The notes under the pieces: generated by a model | Told to the model about the DNA's origin: nothing | Seen by the model: only the letters and a program-made list of their open reading frames with translations | Database searches by the model: none | Shown: positions 11,719 through 22,585 of the stretch, piece by piece | Layout of the letters: each line of letters opens with the position of its first letter | How positions within the stretch are numbered: position 1 is the first letter of the stretch | Assembly (NCBI GenBank): GCA_002099365.1 | Contig: MSED01000014.1 | Coordinates: 186,001 to 250,000 of the forward strand | Source of the DNA: Phialophora verrucosa | Taxonomy: Eukaryota; Ascomycota; Eurotiomycetes; Chaetothyriales; Herpotrichiellaceae | DNA length: 64,000 nt | Direction: 5' to 3' | Translations under genes and position numbers: made by a program

Positions 11719-12285
11719 TCAGGCGGGCCTTCTTTTTACGAATTCCTCCAAATCACTTCTTGTGACGACGCCGAGCACAAATTTTCTGCCACCATCTGTG
11801 ACCACGGCGAAGTCTTGTCTGGCACCTGTCGCAAAAGGTCCGATATCCTCAAAGAACCCTTCCAGCTCGAATAATTCAGTCTCCATCGTAATGACTTGGT
11901 ATTTCCTCCCTCCACCTCGCTGGAACTTCACCATGGCTTTTGATACGGGGTCTGAAGGTTGTAGCTGGCCTGACTCAAACAGCTGCTTTAGCTTGGGGAC
12001 TGACAGATAGCCCAGTAGAGATCTTGTGTTGTCGGAGAGGACGGTCAGGTGAGAATAGTCATGAGAGGAGGCTGATAGCATGGCATCAGCGAGGGAGGTG
12101 TTTGGAGACGTCGACAACGCAGGAGGCAGATCTAGGTCTGCGACAGTTGCGCCGCGGTACTTGTCTGCCCAAGCAGATAGTTTAGCAGCAACTTCATCTT
12201 CGCTGGGAGGGAGCCCATTGGCCTGCGGGACAATTGTTGGGCCTAGAGGCACACCGGGTTCGAGGATTGACTCAGCGTGAGCCAT
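11719..12285 (-). CDS. CBS-domain-pair protein
   Basis: A single exon of 188 aa from the ATG at 12285 (MAHAESILEPGVPLGP). The frame is open further upstream, with an alternative ATG at 12378 that would add 31 residues. I prefer the shorter form because the sequence above it is pyrimidine-rich and leader-like. The protein reads KYRGATVADLDLPPAL, then two CBS motifs: around residues 60-105 (YSHLTVLSDNTRSLLGYLSV) and 120-185 (DFAVVTDGGRKFVLGVVTRS). CBS pairs usually bind adenosyl ligands and act as regulatory modules. The partner or enzyme regulated here is unknown. It is divergent from the phosphate carrier gene. Confidence 0.82.
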   Translation of the reverse strand: MAHAESILEPGVPLGPTIVPQANGLPPSEDEVAAKLSAWADKYRGATVADLDLPPALSTSPNTSLADAMLSASSHDYSHLTVLSDNTRSLLGYLSVPKLKQLFESGQLQPSDPVSKAMVKFQRGGGRKYQVITMETELFELEGFFEDIGPFATGARQDFAVVTDGGRKFVLGVVTRSDLEEFVKRRPA

Positions 12286-12892
12286 GACTTCCGGAGGAGA
12301 AAAGGCGACGCAAACTTGGGTGGGCTTTACCAGTGTAATAACGCCACTTGAACCAGGTCGCTTGGGGATACGGAGCATGAAAGGTGTCAAAATCGTCGTG
12401 AAACTGTATTGACATGTGCGGCGCCGGCGAACGGCTCGAGATTTGCTGGCGTGGTGGTGGCTCTGTGCTCAACCGTACTCGAACCAGCGCAGCCGCACGA
12501 TGACGTCTCTGCTGCCTCGATTGCCTCGTACTCCAAGCTGCGGCGGAGAAACGGGAGCGTCAGAGCTGTGAGCTCAGCGGCTGGCTCGCGCCTAAACCCA
12601 CTTCCCCAGGCCCGCAACGAGCTGTCGACATAGCATCACTGGTGCTCTGGCGCTCGCATGTGGTTGCCCGCACCTGCAACTTGATCTCGTACGTATCTTC
12701 ACCTCTCGTCATTTTTATCATCAGTTCTGCGTTGCTCCTATCCAGCTCCATTCATAACGCATTCGCCGCAGTCTGGCACTGTATCGAGACTCGAGGTAAT
12801 TGGCTATCCGCATGCCCAATTTCTTCCATCGACGCAATACCTGAACCTCCACTATTGATGTCCTGGAGATAAGCTGATCAGCTTGCAGCGTC
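12286..12892. promoter_or_regulatory. Shared divergent promoter region, CBS protein / phosphate carrier
   Basis: A 607-bp gap between two head-to-head starts, so both promoters must lie here. No TATA box or unambiguous factor site stands out. Confidence 0.45.
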
Positions 12893-14204
12893 ATGGTCGG
12901 ACTCTTCCCCAACACAACGGCCTTGTGCCAGGCTTTCACCCCTACCTCACCGTACTACAAGCCAGCGCCTAAACCAGTCGAGAAGCCTGAGAGACGTCGA
13001 TACTTCTCCTCATGGAGTGCTGCGGACACGGCCAAAGGGAAAGCCATTGAGTTGACTGAGGCAGCACAGAAAGAATACGAAAAGGCGAGCGCGAAGGCTC
13101 AAGCCAAAGCCGGCGGCATTGAGCTCTACTCCGCCAAATACTACGCCGCTTGCACTGTTGGAGGCATTTTGGCATGCGTATGTCCCAAACACACCCGTCC
13201 GCAGTGTGGTCGCAGCTAATCTCGGTGCAGGGCACCACCCATGCTGCAGTCACTCCTCTCGATCTCGTCAAATGCCGTCGTCAGGTCGACTCCAAGCTGT
13301 ACAAGGGAAATTTCCAGGCCTGGGGTACCATCGCCCGGACTGAAGGCTTCCGTGGCATCTTCACTGGTTTCGGCCCAACCTTTGTCGGTTACTCGGTGCA
13401 GGGCGCCGGCAAATACGGCTTCTACGAATACTTCAAGCACCTTTACTCTGAGCTCGCTGGTGAGGAGACTGCTAAACAATATAAGACCATCCTCTATTTG
13501 TCTGCCTCTGCGTCGGCCGAATTCATTGCCGACGTTGGTCTTTGCCCGTTTGAAGCTGTCAAGGTTCGCATGCAGACGACTATGCCACCTGCGTTCTCAG
13601 GCACGTTCCAAGGAATTTCTGCAATCACAGCTAAAGAAGGCTGGGGCGGGTCAGTATAACCTGCAATCCCATCGTTGCGTCATGCTGACAGCTGCAGCTT
13701 ATACAAAGGCCTCTACCCTCTTTGGGGCCGACAGATTCCGTATACCATGATGAAATTCGCGTCCTTTGAGAACATTGTGGCCGCCATCTACAACTACCTC
13801 CCGGGGGCCAAGTCAGACTACTCTAAGAGCGCTCAGACCGGTGTGGCCTTTGTTGGTGGATATCTCGCCGGTATTCTCTGTGCTATCGTTTCACACCCCG
13901 CCGATGTCATGGTCAGCAAACTCAATGCCGAACGCGCTCCAGGTGAGAGCTTCGGCGGCGCCATGAGTCGAATTTATTCCAAGATTGGGTTCCCTGGTCT
14001 CTGGAACGGCCTCCCAGTGAGAATTGTGAGTTGGAATTCTCTGCTCCGAGCCCGGACATGTGTGTGCTAACCACTTGGGCACTCTAGGTCATGATCGGGA
14101 CATTGACCGGATTGCAATGGATGATATACGACTCGTTCAAGATCTTCATGGGCTTACCTACCACTGGCGGTGCCGAAGAGAAGAAGCAGACTGCAAAGGC
14201 GTGA
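12893..14204 (+). CDS. Mitochondrial phosphate carrier
   Basis: Four exons: 12893-13177, 13231-13649, 13698-14025 and 14088-14204, 382 aa. Introns are 53, 48 and 62 nt, with donors GTATGT, GTCAGT and GTGAGT. The protein has three mitochondrial-carrier repeats with the signature motifs PLDLVK, PFEAVK and the degenerate third PADVMV. The stretches IARTEGFRGIFTGFGPT and GKYGFYEYFK are typical of the phosphate carrier (yeast Mir1/Pic2). A roughly 70-residue Ala/Lys-rich N-terminal extension precedes the first repeat, as in other filamentous fungi. It imports phosphate with a proton across the inner mitochondrial membrane for ATP synthesis. Subtype (Mir1 versus Pic2) is not resolved. Confidence 0.93.
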
Positions 14205-14968
14205 CGTAGCTAGAAGCGGTTACGTGGATCAGGCAGATCCACTGACTTGTCGGCGTTCAGCTGCTCATAATGCTGTACATGGCCTGGAGGCACTGGCTTT
14301 GGAGTGCAATTTGAAGTTCATCCTGCACCGTGAAACAGCCTCGTCTTGTAACTCAACCTTGTAACAATGTCTCTAGCCATTGTACCTCGCAAATGTGTTC
14401 CACCTTGAGCTCTCCTCGGCAAAGGAGTGCATCAAGCGGCGCAGGGGATTGGCCAGCGATAGCACAAGGCTGGGCATGCGGGTTTAGCAAGGCTTGGCCG
14501 ACGTCAAAGCGAGATCGAATCAATCACCGGACGTCATGCTGAGCGAACTCGCTAGTTCAGCGGAAGCAGAACAAAGTCACACCATCGCCGTGCTCCGGAT
14601 TGTGGTTTGTCACTTAAAATTGTCACGGCTTTTCTTGGATAGACTTTGCCCTCATCCCATATCAAGACCGACCGCCTCCTGCAGTTGTGCACACTTTATT
14701 TCCCTCACAATCTCTCCCCATCTACTACCGAAATCTCGCGAACGGACAACCAACAACACACGGTGATTTCGACGCGAAAGCGACAACGCAGAAGTAAGCT
14801 CCCCCCCACACCTGCGATTCTATCTCATCCAGAGGTTTGCCTTGGCGGCGCAACCATGCGCCAGCGTCGGTCTCATTAGACACGGTTCCACGAATTGCAC
14901 CCACATGGAGTGTTTGGCGAAATTCAAGGGCAACCCCGACTGACTCGACGTGACGGCAGGTAACAAAC
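14205..14968. other. Intergenic region upstream of the DUF3602 gene
   Basis: About 760 bp. A pyrimidine-rich leader (14660-14760) and a donor-like GTAAGC near 14793 suggest a 5'-UTR intron for the following gene, which I cannot confirm. No other feature is seen. Confidence 0.4.
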
Positions 14969-15368
14969 ATGGCCAACGTCGTCTCACACGGTCGTGGCGG
15001 TAGGCCAACCTCTCCTCGACACTCTAGCTTGTATGTACTGACAATACTCAGGCGCTGCGAACATCACTCCTGACCCAAACACCTACGTCGACGGCGAAAT
15101 TGTCCGTGAAGGACCTGTTGGCAACCAGGGCGATGGCCCGTATTCTGCCGGCCGTGGCGGCGCGGGAAACATCGACCACGAGGGCGGCAAAGTGCACACG
15201 GCTCCAGCAGATGCAGACGTCGTCCCAGAGACAGCCACCCGGATTGCGAAGGAGGAATCTCATCATGTCGGACGAGGGGGGGCCGGAAACGAAGCGCATG
15301 TGCACGAGAAGAAGCCTAGCTTTCTGGACAAGGTGAAAGGCTTCTTTGGATCTTCGGCTAAGAAATGA
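14969..15368 (+). CDS. Small DUF3602-family protein with RGG-type glycine motifs
   Basis: Two exons, 14969-14999 and 15052-15368, 115 aa. The intron is 52 nt with donor GTAGGC and acceptor CAG. The product is hydrophilic and has three repeats of the form (S/H)xGRGGAxN: SHGRGGAANI, SAGRGGAGNI and HVGRGGAGNE. It ends with a basic/aromatic helix (KKPSFLDKVKGFFG). This repeat and tail are characteristic of the fungal DUF3602 family, whose function is not established; some members are induced by stress. The start gives the first repeat intact across the intron, which supports the model. Confidence 0.85.
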
Positions 15369-16186
15369 ATGATGATCAATGAGTGGATGAACTGACCTGG
15401 GGTCGACCCGACCTGGGTGACAGTGGCGCACTATTGAACGGAAGATACCCCTAATGCTACACTGTTTCTTGGAAAGTGGAAGAGCTCTACTTTTGAGCAG
15501 CATATAGAGAAGACAGAATTGGCTAGTAATTAATGAGGATGGACTACGGCTTTAGAATCTGAAATGACCGCATTGGCTTAGGAATCAACCACTCCGGCGA
15601 TATTGTCCGGTCGTGGTGGCCGATCAGCCACTTTAGACCCAGTAATTTCATCCACAAGTGGGTTGCGGGGGCCTGACCGAAAACCACCGTCGAAAATCGA
15701 GTACCATTAGCGCGATAAGTCACAAGCAAACTCTAGATCTCAGATACAGTGAAGTTTAAATTTTTGGACGAGTGTCTAGCTTCAGCTTTACTCGTAGAGC
15801 CCTTGTGCGATTCAGTGGCAAGGCCAGCTGCTTGTTCCATGCAAGCTCTTCGTTGAGGTAGTGGAAATGGACTGTAGAATGAGGTCGGGAGTGACTGCGG
15901 GGTCGACTGGTCTTGTCGTCATTCCTGGCTGCAATCGAGGTTGACCGACAACCTCGCACTTTCTTCTTCTTCATGTCAGTTATATTCTCAACAACTCTCT
16001 GGTCCTTCCGCTGCCCCGCACTGCTGCTGCTTCTTCTGCTCAACCGCGCCATCACACCTGAGACCACGACGTTGGACCTATAGTCCGGTCGTGCAGGGCA
16101 TCTCCTATCTTCTCCGGCGTGCTTCGACAGCCTTATCGACAGATTCCTACTCTCCTACAGTCGTCACTCAAGGGAACGCCTCCGAG
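15369..16186. other. Intergenic / 5' leader of the BAH-PHD gene
   Basis: About 820 bp. The last 250 bp read open in the frame of the next gene but lack an ATG and look like a leader. Nothing else is recognised. Confidence 0.4.
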
Positions 16187-17587
16187 ATGCTCCCATCACC
16201 TCCTCAAATGGCTGGGCGTAAGCGCAAAGCGAGCGATGGAGACGACGGGAGGAGGACAGGTCCACACCGTAACCTCCAACATTCTGCTGGCAACAAATCC
16301 CGCATGAATTTTGATTCTCTCCGGGCCCAAACGCGAGACGATGCATCAGACACCGACGAAGCCGAAGACGAGACAATTGAGACAGAAGCAAGCGTAGATA
16401 CGACAATTACAGTGGACTGTCCCGTCTGGCCCAAGACAAGGAAATGTCTTGCAAGGTCGAAACGAGAAGATTTATGGATTGAATCCGCTGCGCCCCCAGG
16501 CGCCCCCGAGCTCAAGGTCCACTACGCAGTGAAGCCTGGCAGCTTGTGGTTGGAACTACGCGAGTACCAACGCGCGAGGTGTGAGTTTGGTTGCCACTGC
16601 AAATGAGCCTCTCTAACGGAGCTTTACAAAATAGTCAAAGAACCAGTCGAGGTCATGTATTTTCCCGGCCAATACATCTATGTAAACCATCGCCTCCCTG
16701 TACCAGCGCCTCCTGCTACCAATGCATCGGCGCGTGAGAGACTTGCATACGACAAGGCAAACCTCTGGGTAGCATGGGTTGCCGAGATCCGCGCTGTTTC
16801 CAGGACGGAAATTTTTGTCAGAGTATTTTGGCTGTATTGGCCGGAGGAATTACCGACTGGTCGACGACCTTACCACGGGGAAGGGGAACTGGTGATGAGC
16901 AACCACGTCAGTATTATTAAGGCGGACACCATCGCATGTCCCGCCGATGTCAGCCATTGGGATGAAAACGACGATTCCAATCAGAAGGTGCTTTCTGAGC
17001 GATACTGGCGCCAAACGTTGGATGTGACCAAAGTAGACCGCCTTGCGCTGAGCAAGCTACGGAAGTTCTGCATCTGCGGAAGGTATGACGATCCTAACGT
17101 CGATTTGTTCCAGTGTAGGGTCGCCGAATGCGCCACATGGAATCACGAGGACTGCTTGATTGCGGACATCGAGAAGAGGGCGTGGGAAAGGCTCAAAGCA
17201 GGCGAGCTCACGCACGAAACACAAGATACGGAGATCCAGAAGACCTTGAGTCAGAAGGTCGCAGGAAAGGTAGGGCGTGTCGTGGGGAACGGTACTGATA
17301 TAGCCGAGCGCGAGGACGAGGCGCCTCCCGCCAGGATCCCGACAAGCAGCAAGCGCAGCAAGCGCGCTAAGCCGCTAGCTGGACATAAAATGCCTTGGAC
17401 TCACAAACTAGAAGGCAGGATCACGAAGATCTCGAAGGCGGGAGACGAGACCACCCTTCGTGCCACTATCCGCCAGAGAGTTCCGATTTCGGAGGCGAGT
17501 GCGAGTGCGAGCGCGAATGCTCCCTTCGAACCAAGGATCTGGACGGAGCAGTTGAAGTGCTTGAAGTGCGGGCACTCCCTGAATTAG
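16187..17587 (+). CDS. BAH-PHD domain protein (candidate histone reader)
   Basis: Two exons, 16187-16580 and 16635-17587, 448 aa. The donor is GTGAGT and the intron is 54 nt; the join gives EYQRARFKEPVEVMYFPGQY. A second in-frame ATG at 16208 (MAGRKRKASD) is an alternative start. The N-terminus is basic then acidic and disordered. A BAH domain spans about residues 139-255 (GQYIYVNHRLPVP...VAEIRAVSRTEIFVRVFWLYWPEEL). A compact PHD-like zinc finger spans about 275-305 (CICG...FQC...CATWNHEDC). The C-terminus carries CLKCGH. BAH-PHD proteins are chromatin readers. Neurospora EPR-1, which recognises H3K27 methylation, has this architecture, but orthology is only an inference here. Confidence 0.85.
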
Positions 17588-18792
17588 AGTAACACTATGG
17601 TGCAATTGTCAACTTCCTGAGCGGCTCGGTCTCTAATTCTGTATATACAAGGCGACGACATGACATGAACTCCTCGGCACGATATATTTTGCTGGGGTTG
17701 CAAGGTATTGGAACGGCTGGCCTCGTTCTTGCAGGCGCTAATGTCTCCATCATGCCAGATTCCGAACCTGATCAAACTACGGATGACCCGTATGGCCTGT
17801 AATCCTTCCGTGAAATACCCCATGCGGAGCATAGCCGCCTACTCGTAGAAATTTGCAAACAGTACTCGGTACTCCGTAGATTTGGTTTGCATGGACCCGC
17901 TCGGGGCTATTCTGAGCCGTACCCGAAGTTCCACGGTCGTTTGGTCAAGCTTCGATCATCCAGACAGTCGTTGATTCTGTCGCCTGTTTAACATTTCGTT
18001 TAACTCGAAGCTCGGGCCTGAGGATACTCAAAAATGGAAACTTGTCTTCCTCAGGCCCTTAGGGTTGTCTATATCGCCCGTTAAAGCATGCAAGCACGTA
18101 CCGTTTTCGCCTCTCTGGAGGAGGAATGGTCCGATCGTGTACGAAAAATGGTACGACTCTAACCCCCTCATTTTCTGCAAAACTGGGGCCCTCGGCAGTC
18201 GCATGTACGATGATTCGCTCGAGCCGTTATGTTCTCACATTCCCTTCACACCTACTTTTGACGAGCATACGAGTACGGTTACAGATCGAGGCGACCATCT
18301 AAGGCGTCATCGACTCCTTACTGGCCATCGAAAACATGCCCTGTCGCAGTCGGCTCATGCTCGCCCATCCGGACCGATTCCAGACAGCAAGTGACCCCAT
18401 CGATTTTGCCTGTTGATTTTCTGTCCGGTTCACCTCGCCTCTGCTAATTTACTAATTTAACCCCATTACCTTTTGCGATGCATTGCTCATCGACATCATT
18501 CTATGATTTTCTGCTTGTTTTCCCTTTACGCATTTGACGAAGCGCCGCATTTAGCCACTCGAGCATCGCCGTTTCCATTACGTTAACGAAGCTCTCGTAT
18601 TTGCGGCCTTCGGATATAAGACCATCGCTCATCAAATGTTGAATTAGCAGCACATCTGCACGAGACGAGATCCAAAACCACCGGCAATACCTCTTCTCTG
18701 GGTTCAGACTTAACCTCACCATTGAGCGCTTTTGATCTGATATTTTCTGGTCGCCGAGGAGTGCGACTTGGGAGATTTTTAGCTGCTACACC
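17588..18792. other. Intergenic, promoter side of the DHA2 transporter
   Basis: About 1.2 kb. It holds one TACTCCGTA motif at 17870-17878 and short unsupported open frames. The transporter promoter must lie in the 3' part. No gene is seen. Confidence 0.45.
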
Positions 18793-20712
18793 ATGCCTTC
18801 ACAAGCCGAGCACAAGGCGGAAGCCCTCGAACCCCCGGGCGCCGCACCGCTGGCCTCAACTCAGCGCCCAGAGCCAGATGATGACCTTTCATCGCCGTCT
18901 AGCGCCAATGCTTCAGAAAAGTTCCTCGATCCTGAAAACGACGTCCCCACGCCGTCACCAGTCGACAGTGAACTGCCGGGGGAGCAGACACCAACGAAGC
19001 CCGACTTAAATCGGACGCAGTCGCGAGCCTCGGAGTTTTCAAAGGCTAGGACTGCAGTCATCATCTTTTCCCTGTGCATGGCATTGTTCCTGGCTGCTTT
19101 GGACGTCACCATCATCACCACGGCCTTACCGACAATTGCCCAGAAATTCCACATAAATGCTTCGGATTATACCTGGGTTGGTAGTGCGTATCTACTTGCC
19201 AATGCCGCGAGCGTGCCGCTGTGGGGCAAGCTGTCTGATATCTGGGGACGGAAACCTATCATTATGCTCGCCAACGCCGTTTTCATGGCTGGCAGTCTCA
19301 TCGCCGCACTCGCCAATTCAATTGGGCTGTTGATCGGTGGCAGAGTCATCCAGGGTATTGGCGGAGGCGGTCTTGTCACGCTCGTCTACATCTGCATTGG
19401 GGACCTGTTCAGCATGCGAGACCGACCGAAGTACTACGGCATCCTGGGTATGGTGTGGGCCATAGCATCCGGCGTCGGACCCATTATCGGTGGTGCATTC
19501 ACCGAGGAGGTCTCTTGGCGATGGTGTTTCTACATCAACTTGCCCCTGGACGGACTATCTTTAATTCTCCTCGCCTTCTTCCTGAAGTTGGAGACACCCA
19601 AGACACCCTTCCTTGCAGGTGTCAAGGCCATAGATTGGATCGGGGTGGTCACGATTGTGGGCGGCGTGGTCATGTTCCTCTTTGGCATGACCTCCGGCGG
19701 AACAACACATCCCTGGGACAGTGCATTTACACTCTGCCTGATCATCTTCGGCATCTTCACCATCGGCCTTTTCTTCCTCAACGAGTGGAGGTGGGCGAAA
19801 TACCCGGTCATACCTCTGCGCTTGTTCAAGGACCTTTCAAATCTAGCATCCCTCGGTGTCTGTTTCATCCATGGCTTCGTTTTTATCGCGGGAAGTTACT
19901 ACCTCCCCTTCTACTTCCAAACCGTCCTGGGCGCCAGTCCTTTGCTCTCTGGCGTCTATCTCCTCACCATGGTCCTGACCCTCTCATTCGTGTCGACGGC
20001 AACCGGTCTCTACATCAAGAAAACCGGCCGTTTCCGCGACCCTATCTGGCTCGGCCTCATCCTCATGACCCTAGGCTACGGCCTCTTCATCGACCTACCG
20101 AATCACCCGCAATGGTCGAAAATCATCATCTACCAGATCATTGCAGGCATTGGTGTCGGTCCAAATTTCCAGTCCCCATTAATCGCACTGCAGGCGCATA
20201 TCAAAGGCCATGATATGGCCGTTGCCACCGCAACGTTTGGGTTCGTGCGAAATCTGTCGACGTCGATATCCGTGGTTTTGGGAGGCGTTGTCTTTACCAA
20301 CGACCTGAAGAACAAATACTCGGATCTCGTTCCTGCGCTAGGTGACGAGCGCGCCCGCCTGCTGACCTCCTCCTCCTTCGGCGCGACCACAGGGATAATC
20401 CGCTCGCTGTCTGGCCCCGCGCGCCGCGCCGTGGACGTCGCATACACCACCTCCCTGCAAAAGATGTGGATCTTCTACACCGCGTTCGCGGCCTTTGGGA
20501 TCTTCATTTCGCTATTCATTAGCAAGATCGAGCTGAGCAGAGTACACGAGAAGGCGAGAACGGGGATTGAAGAACAGGAACGTGTAAGGCAGGAGGTTTT
20601 GGCTGAGAGAGAGGCGAGACGGAGTCGCAAAGGGACGTTGGAGAGAGATCCTGAGAAAGGGTCGCCGACCGTGGGCAGTCCCGTGGCTGCACCTGGTAGT
20701 CCTGTGCGGTGA
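18793..20712 (+). CDS. MFS efflux transporter, DHA2 (14-helix) type
   Basis: A single exon of 639 aa from the ATG at 18793 (context ACACCATGCC). An approximately 85-residue hydrophilic N-terminus with many Ser/Pro precedes the first helix (VIIFSLCMALFLAALDVTII). This segment holds the LDVTI-type motif of drug:H+ antiporters. Motif A reads GKLSDIWGRKP and motif C reads GVGPIIGGAFTEEVSWRWCF. Later helices include GYGLFIDLPNH and QIIAGIGVGPNFQSPLIALQ, which are common in fungal DHA2 members. The C-terminus is a charged Glu/Arg-rich tail. It is likely a plasma- or vacuolar-membrane exporter of toxic compounds or basic amino acids. The substrate is unknown. No biosynthetic genes sit beside it. Confidence 0.9.
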   Translation: MPSQAEHKAEALEPPGAAPLASTQRPEPDDDLSSPSSANASEKFLDPENDVPTPSPVDSELPGEQTPTKPDLNRTQSRASEFSKARTAVIIFSLCMALFLAALDVTIITTALPTIAQKFHINASDYTWVGSAYLLANAASVPLWGKLSDIWGRKPIIMLANAVFMAGSLIAALANSIGLLIGGRVIQGIGGGGLVTLVYICIGDLFSMRDRPKYYGILGMVWAIASGVGPIIGGAFTEEVSWRWCFYINLPLDGLSLILLAFFLKLETPKTPFLAGVKAIDWIGVVTIVGGVVMFLFGMTSGGTTHPWDSAFTLCLIIFGIFTIGLFFLNEWRWAKYPVIPLRLFKDLSNLASLGVCFIHGFVFIAGSYYLPFYFQTVLGASPLLSGVYLLTMVLTLSFVSTATGLYIKKTGRFRDPIWLGLILMTLGYGLFIDLPNHPQWSKIIIYQIIAGIGVGPNFQSPLIALQAHIKGHDMAVATATFGFVRNLSTSISVVLGGVVFTNDLKNKYSDLVPALGDERARLLTSSSFGATTGIIRSLSGPARRAVDVAYTTSLQKMWIFYTAFAAFGIFISLFISKIELSRVHEKARTGIEEQERVRQEVLAEREARRSRKGTLERDPEKGSPTVGSPVAAPGSPVR

Positions 20713-21832
20713 GCTGAGACGGGGCACAGCGGTCGCAAAGTGGAAAAGAGGTTTGGTTGGTCGGTTTGCTTCCTGCATAGTACCGGGTGTTACATTCAAG
20801 GGGAATTTTTTTGGAAAATCATAGACCTACTCTGCACGGCCGTGTCGAAAGCAACCTGATAGTCAGATTGAGATGACTGGGTCACAATCTACTCAATTGT
20901 AAACCGAGATATGCAGAACAAAAGCGGAAAATTAGGAAATCCCTAGAGAAACGATCTGCCAAAGTTGTAGGAGCAGACGCTGTGGTAGAGACCATACACG
21001 CGCTATCTTGTCTATTCTGGCTTCGAGCATCAACACGCATCTGATGCTAGCCAGCTATCTACGGGGATGGAAAACAAGGAGCGCGAGGTCGGGAAGGGAG
21101 CGAGTGCTAGCAAGGAGGAGGACTAGAACCCGCTGAATGCGACGACCTTTCCCAGGGAGCTATAACCCGGAAATTAATGCTTCATTCTGTCCCTATCCCC
21201 CCCTTCTCATTTTCCACACAGTCCGCCTTCTCTGTCTGCGCGGCCACGATCCAGACACGTCTCGTAGCTAGAGTGGATGGATCGGCTCGCTCTGTGCTGC
21301 TGCCGACACATCATACCAGCCGCGTACCTATATGGAGCGGCTCGTGTGATCAGCCGGGCGGCTTGCTGTCTATTCCCGAGCCGTAGTCTCCCTTTCGAAG
21401 AGGTCCGGAAATAAGAGTCCGGCTTTGCCTTGCCGCGTCATGTCTGGTCTGTTGGGGTCGCTTCAAATTGGTGAACCTGGTTCGATCCCTTGAGAATGTG
21501 GAAATAAAGACAGCCTGCTTTCTGCTTGACTTTGGGCTGGTAATGAAGCGAGCAGGCCTGGAGCTGTTAACTTTGTTGCTTCTCCATTGCCGATGAGCGG
21601 GGTGTGCTACGCGACTCGCGCTGCTGAGCTGGGGTGTCGAGCGTTCGTGATCGCGATCTGTATCTGTATGGAGAAACTCGTGGGTACGCTGTGTGGTTAC
21701 CACGACACGCCTCTCGCCAGTGGCTTTTTTGGTTTGCAGCATCCTCCATAGACGCTGCATTGACAGTCGGCGATAGAGCATGGCATCGACAATTCTGAAC
21801 CGAATGTGTACTGTTGTCACATCCCGACCTCC
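20713..21832. other. Intergenic between convergent genes
   Basis: About 1.1 kb separating the 3' ends of the DHA2 transporter and YTH1. Short open frames on both strands lack conserved motifs. A GGTTCGATCCC stretch near 21478 was considered as a tRNA T-arm but does not pair. Nothing else is seen. Confidence 0.5.
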
Positions 21833-22585
21833 TCACCTCCTGTCCCTGTCTCGCTTGTTCCTCCACCGGCCGCCCTTTCCACCTCGGCCACCCTTCCAGC
21901 CAAAGTCTTTCCTCTGATCGTCCTCTCTTTTGTCCAAGTCCGCCGCTCTGTCCCGTCTCCGCGCGTCTTCATCCTTCTCCTTGTCTCCTGCCGCGCCTCC
22001 TCCTCCTGCTGCGCCGCTCTTGAGGTGAACCCCATGCTTGCATTCCTTCCCGTCTGGACAAAACCCCGCGAGGAAGAATTCGCAGAGCTTCCTCCTCACG
22101 TGGCGATTGGGACACCGGGGTCCCTTCTCGCAAAACCCCTTGTTGTAATCTTCGCACATGGGCAGTTTTGAACCCTCCTTGACGTGCACGTACAGGCACT
22201 CATCCCCGTTCTGGCAGTACCCGTTCTGGTTGTAGAACTGGCACTCGCTCATCTTCCGCAGGTTGTACTCGTGGAGGTAGTCGCAGGCGTCGGCCTTCTT
22301 GCACAGCCCCTTGAGCCAGTGCTTACACACGTAGTTGTCATTTTGGTGGTGGCGGCCGAAGTGGTGGTGTTGGGAGGCTTGCTGGGCGGGTGTGGGGTGG
22401 CGGTCGGGACAGCGCCGGCCACGCGGGCAGTGACCTGTTGAGGCATAGTCCGGGCAGACTGGGACGGTTGAGGCGAGGGCCGCGAGGTTGTTGGCGCGGA
22501 GGAAGGGCGTGAAGCTGAATGTGTAGGTTGGGGGTGGTGGTGGGTTGGTCGAGGGGAGCGCGGCGGAGGAGGCTATCGAAGCCAT
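21833..22585 (-). CDS. YTH1: mRNA 3'-end processing factor YTH1 (CPSF30), five CCCH zinc fingers
   Basis: A single exon of 250 aa from the ATG at 22585. Five CCCH fingers begin near residues 44 (CPDYASTGHCPRGRRCPDRH), 87 (CKHWLKGLC), 115 (CQFYNQNGYC), 144 (CEDYNKGFC) and 168 (CEFFLAGFC). The order and spacing match yeast Yth1 and CPSF30. Yth1 belongs to the nuclear cleavage and polyadenylation factor and contacts the AAUAAA-type signal and Fip1. The C-terminal 60 residues are Gly-rich then highly charged (KGGRGGKGG), as in other filamentous fungi. It is transcribed divergently from S-formylglutathione hydrolase. Confidence 0.95.
   Translation of the reverse strand: MASIASSAALPSTNPPPPPTYTFSFTPFLRANNLAALASTVPVCPDYASTGHCPRGRRCPDRHPTPAQQASQHHHFGRHHQNDNYVCKHWLKGLCKKADACDYLHEYNLRKMSECQFYNQNGYCQNGDECLYVHVKEGSKLPMCEDYNKGFCEKGPRCPNRHVRRKLCEFFLAGFCPDGKECKHGVHLKSGAAGGGGAAGDKEKDEDARRRDRAADLDKREDDQRKDFGWKGGRGGKGGRWRNKRDRDRR

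Noticed and set aside
8717..20712. Secondary-metabolite cluster around the permease and DHA2 transporter
   Set aside because: The genes between and around are housekeeping; no polyketide synthase, peptide synthetase, terpene cyclase or tailoring enzymes are present.
21470..21500. Possible tRNA T-arm (GGTTCGATCCC)
   Set aside because: The flanking bases do not form the 5-bp T stem, and no matching A box or acceptor stem lies at the right distance.
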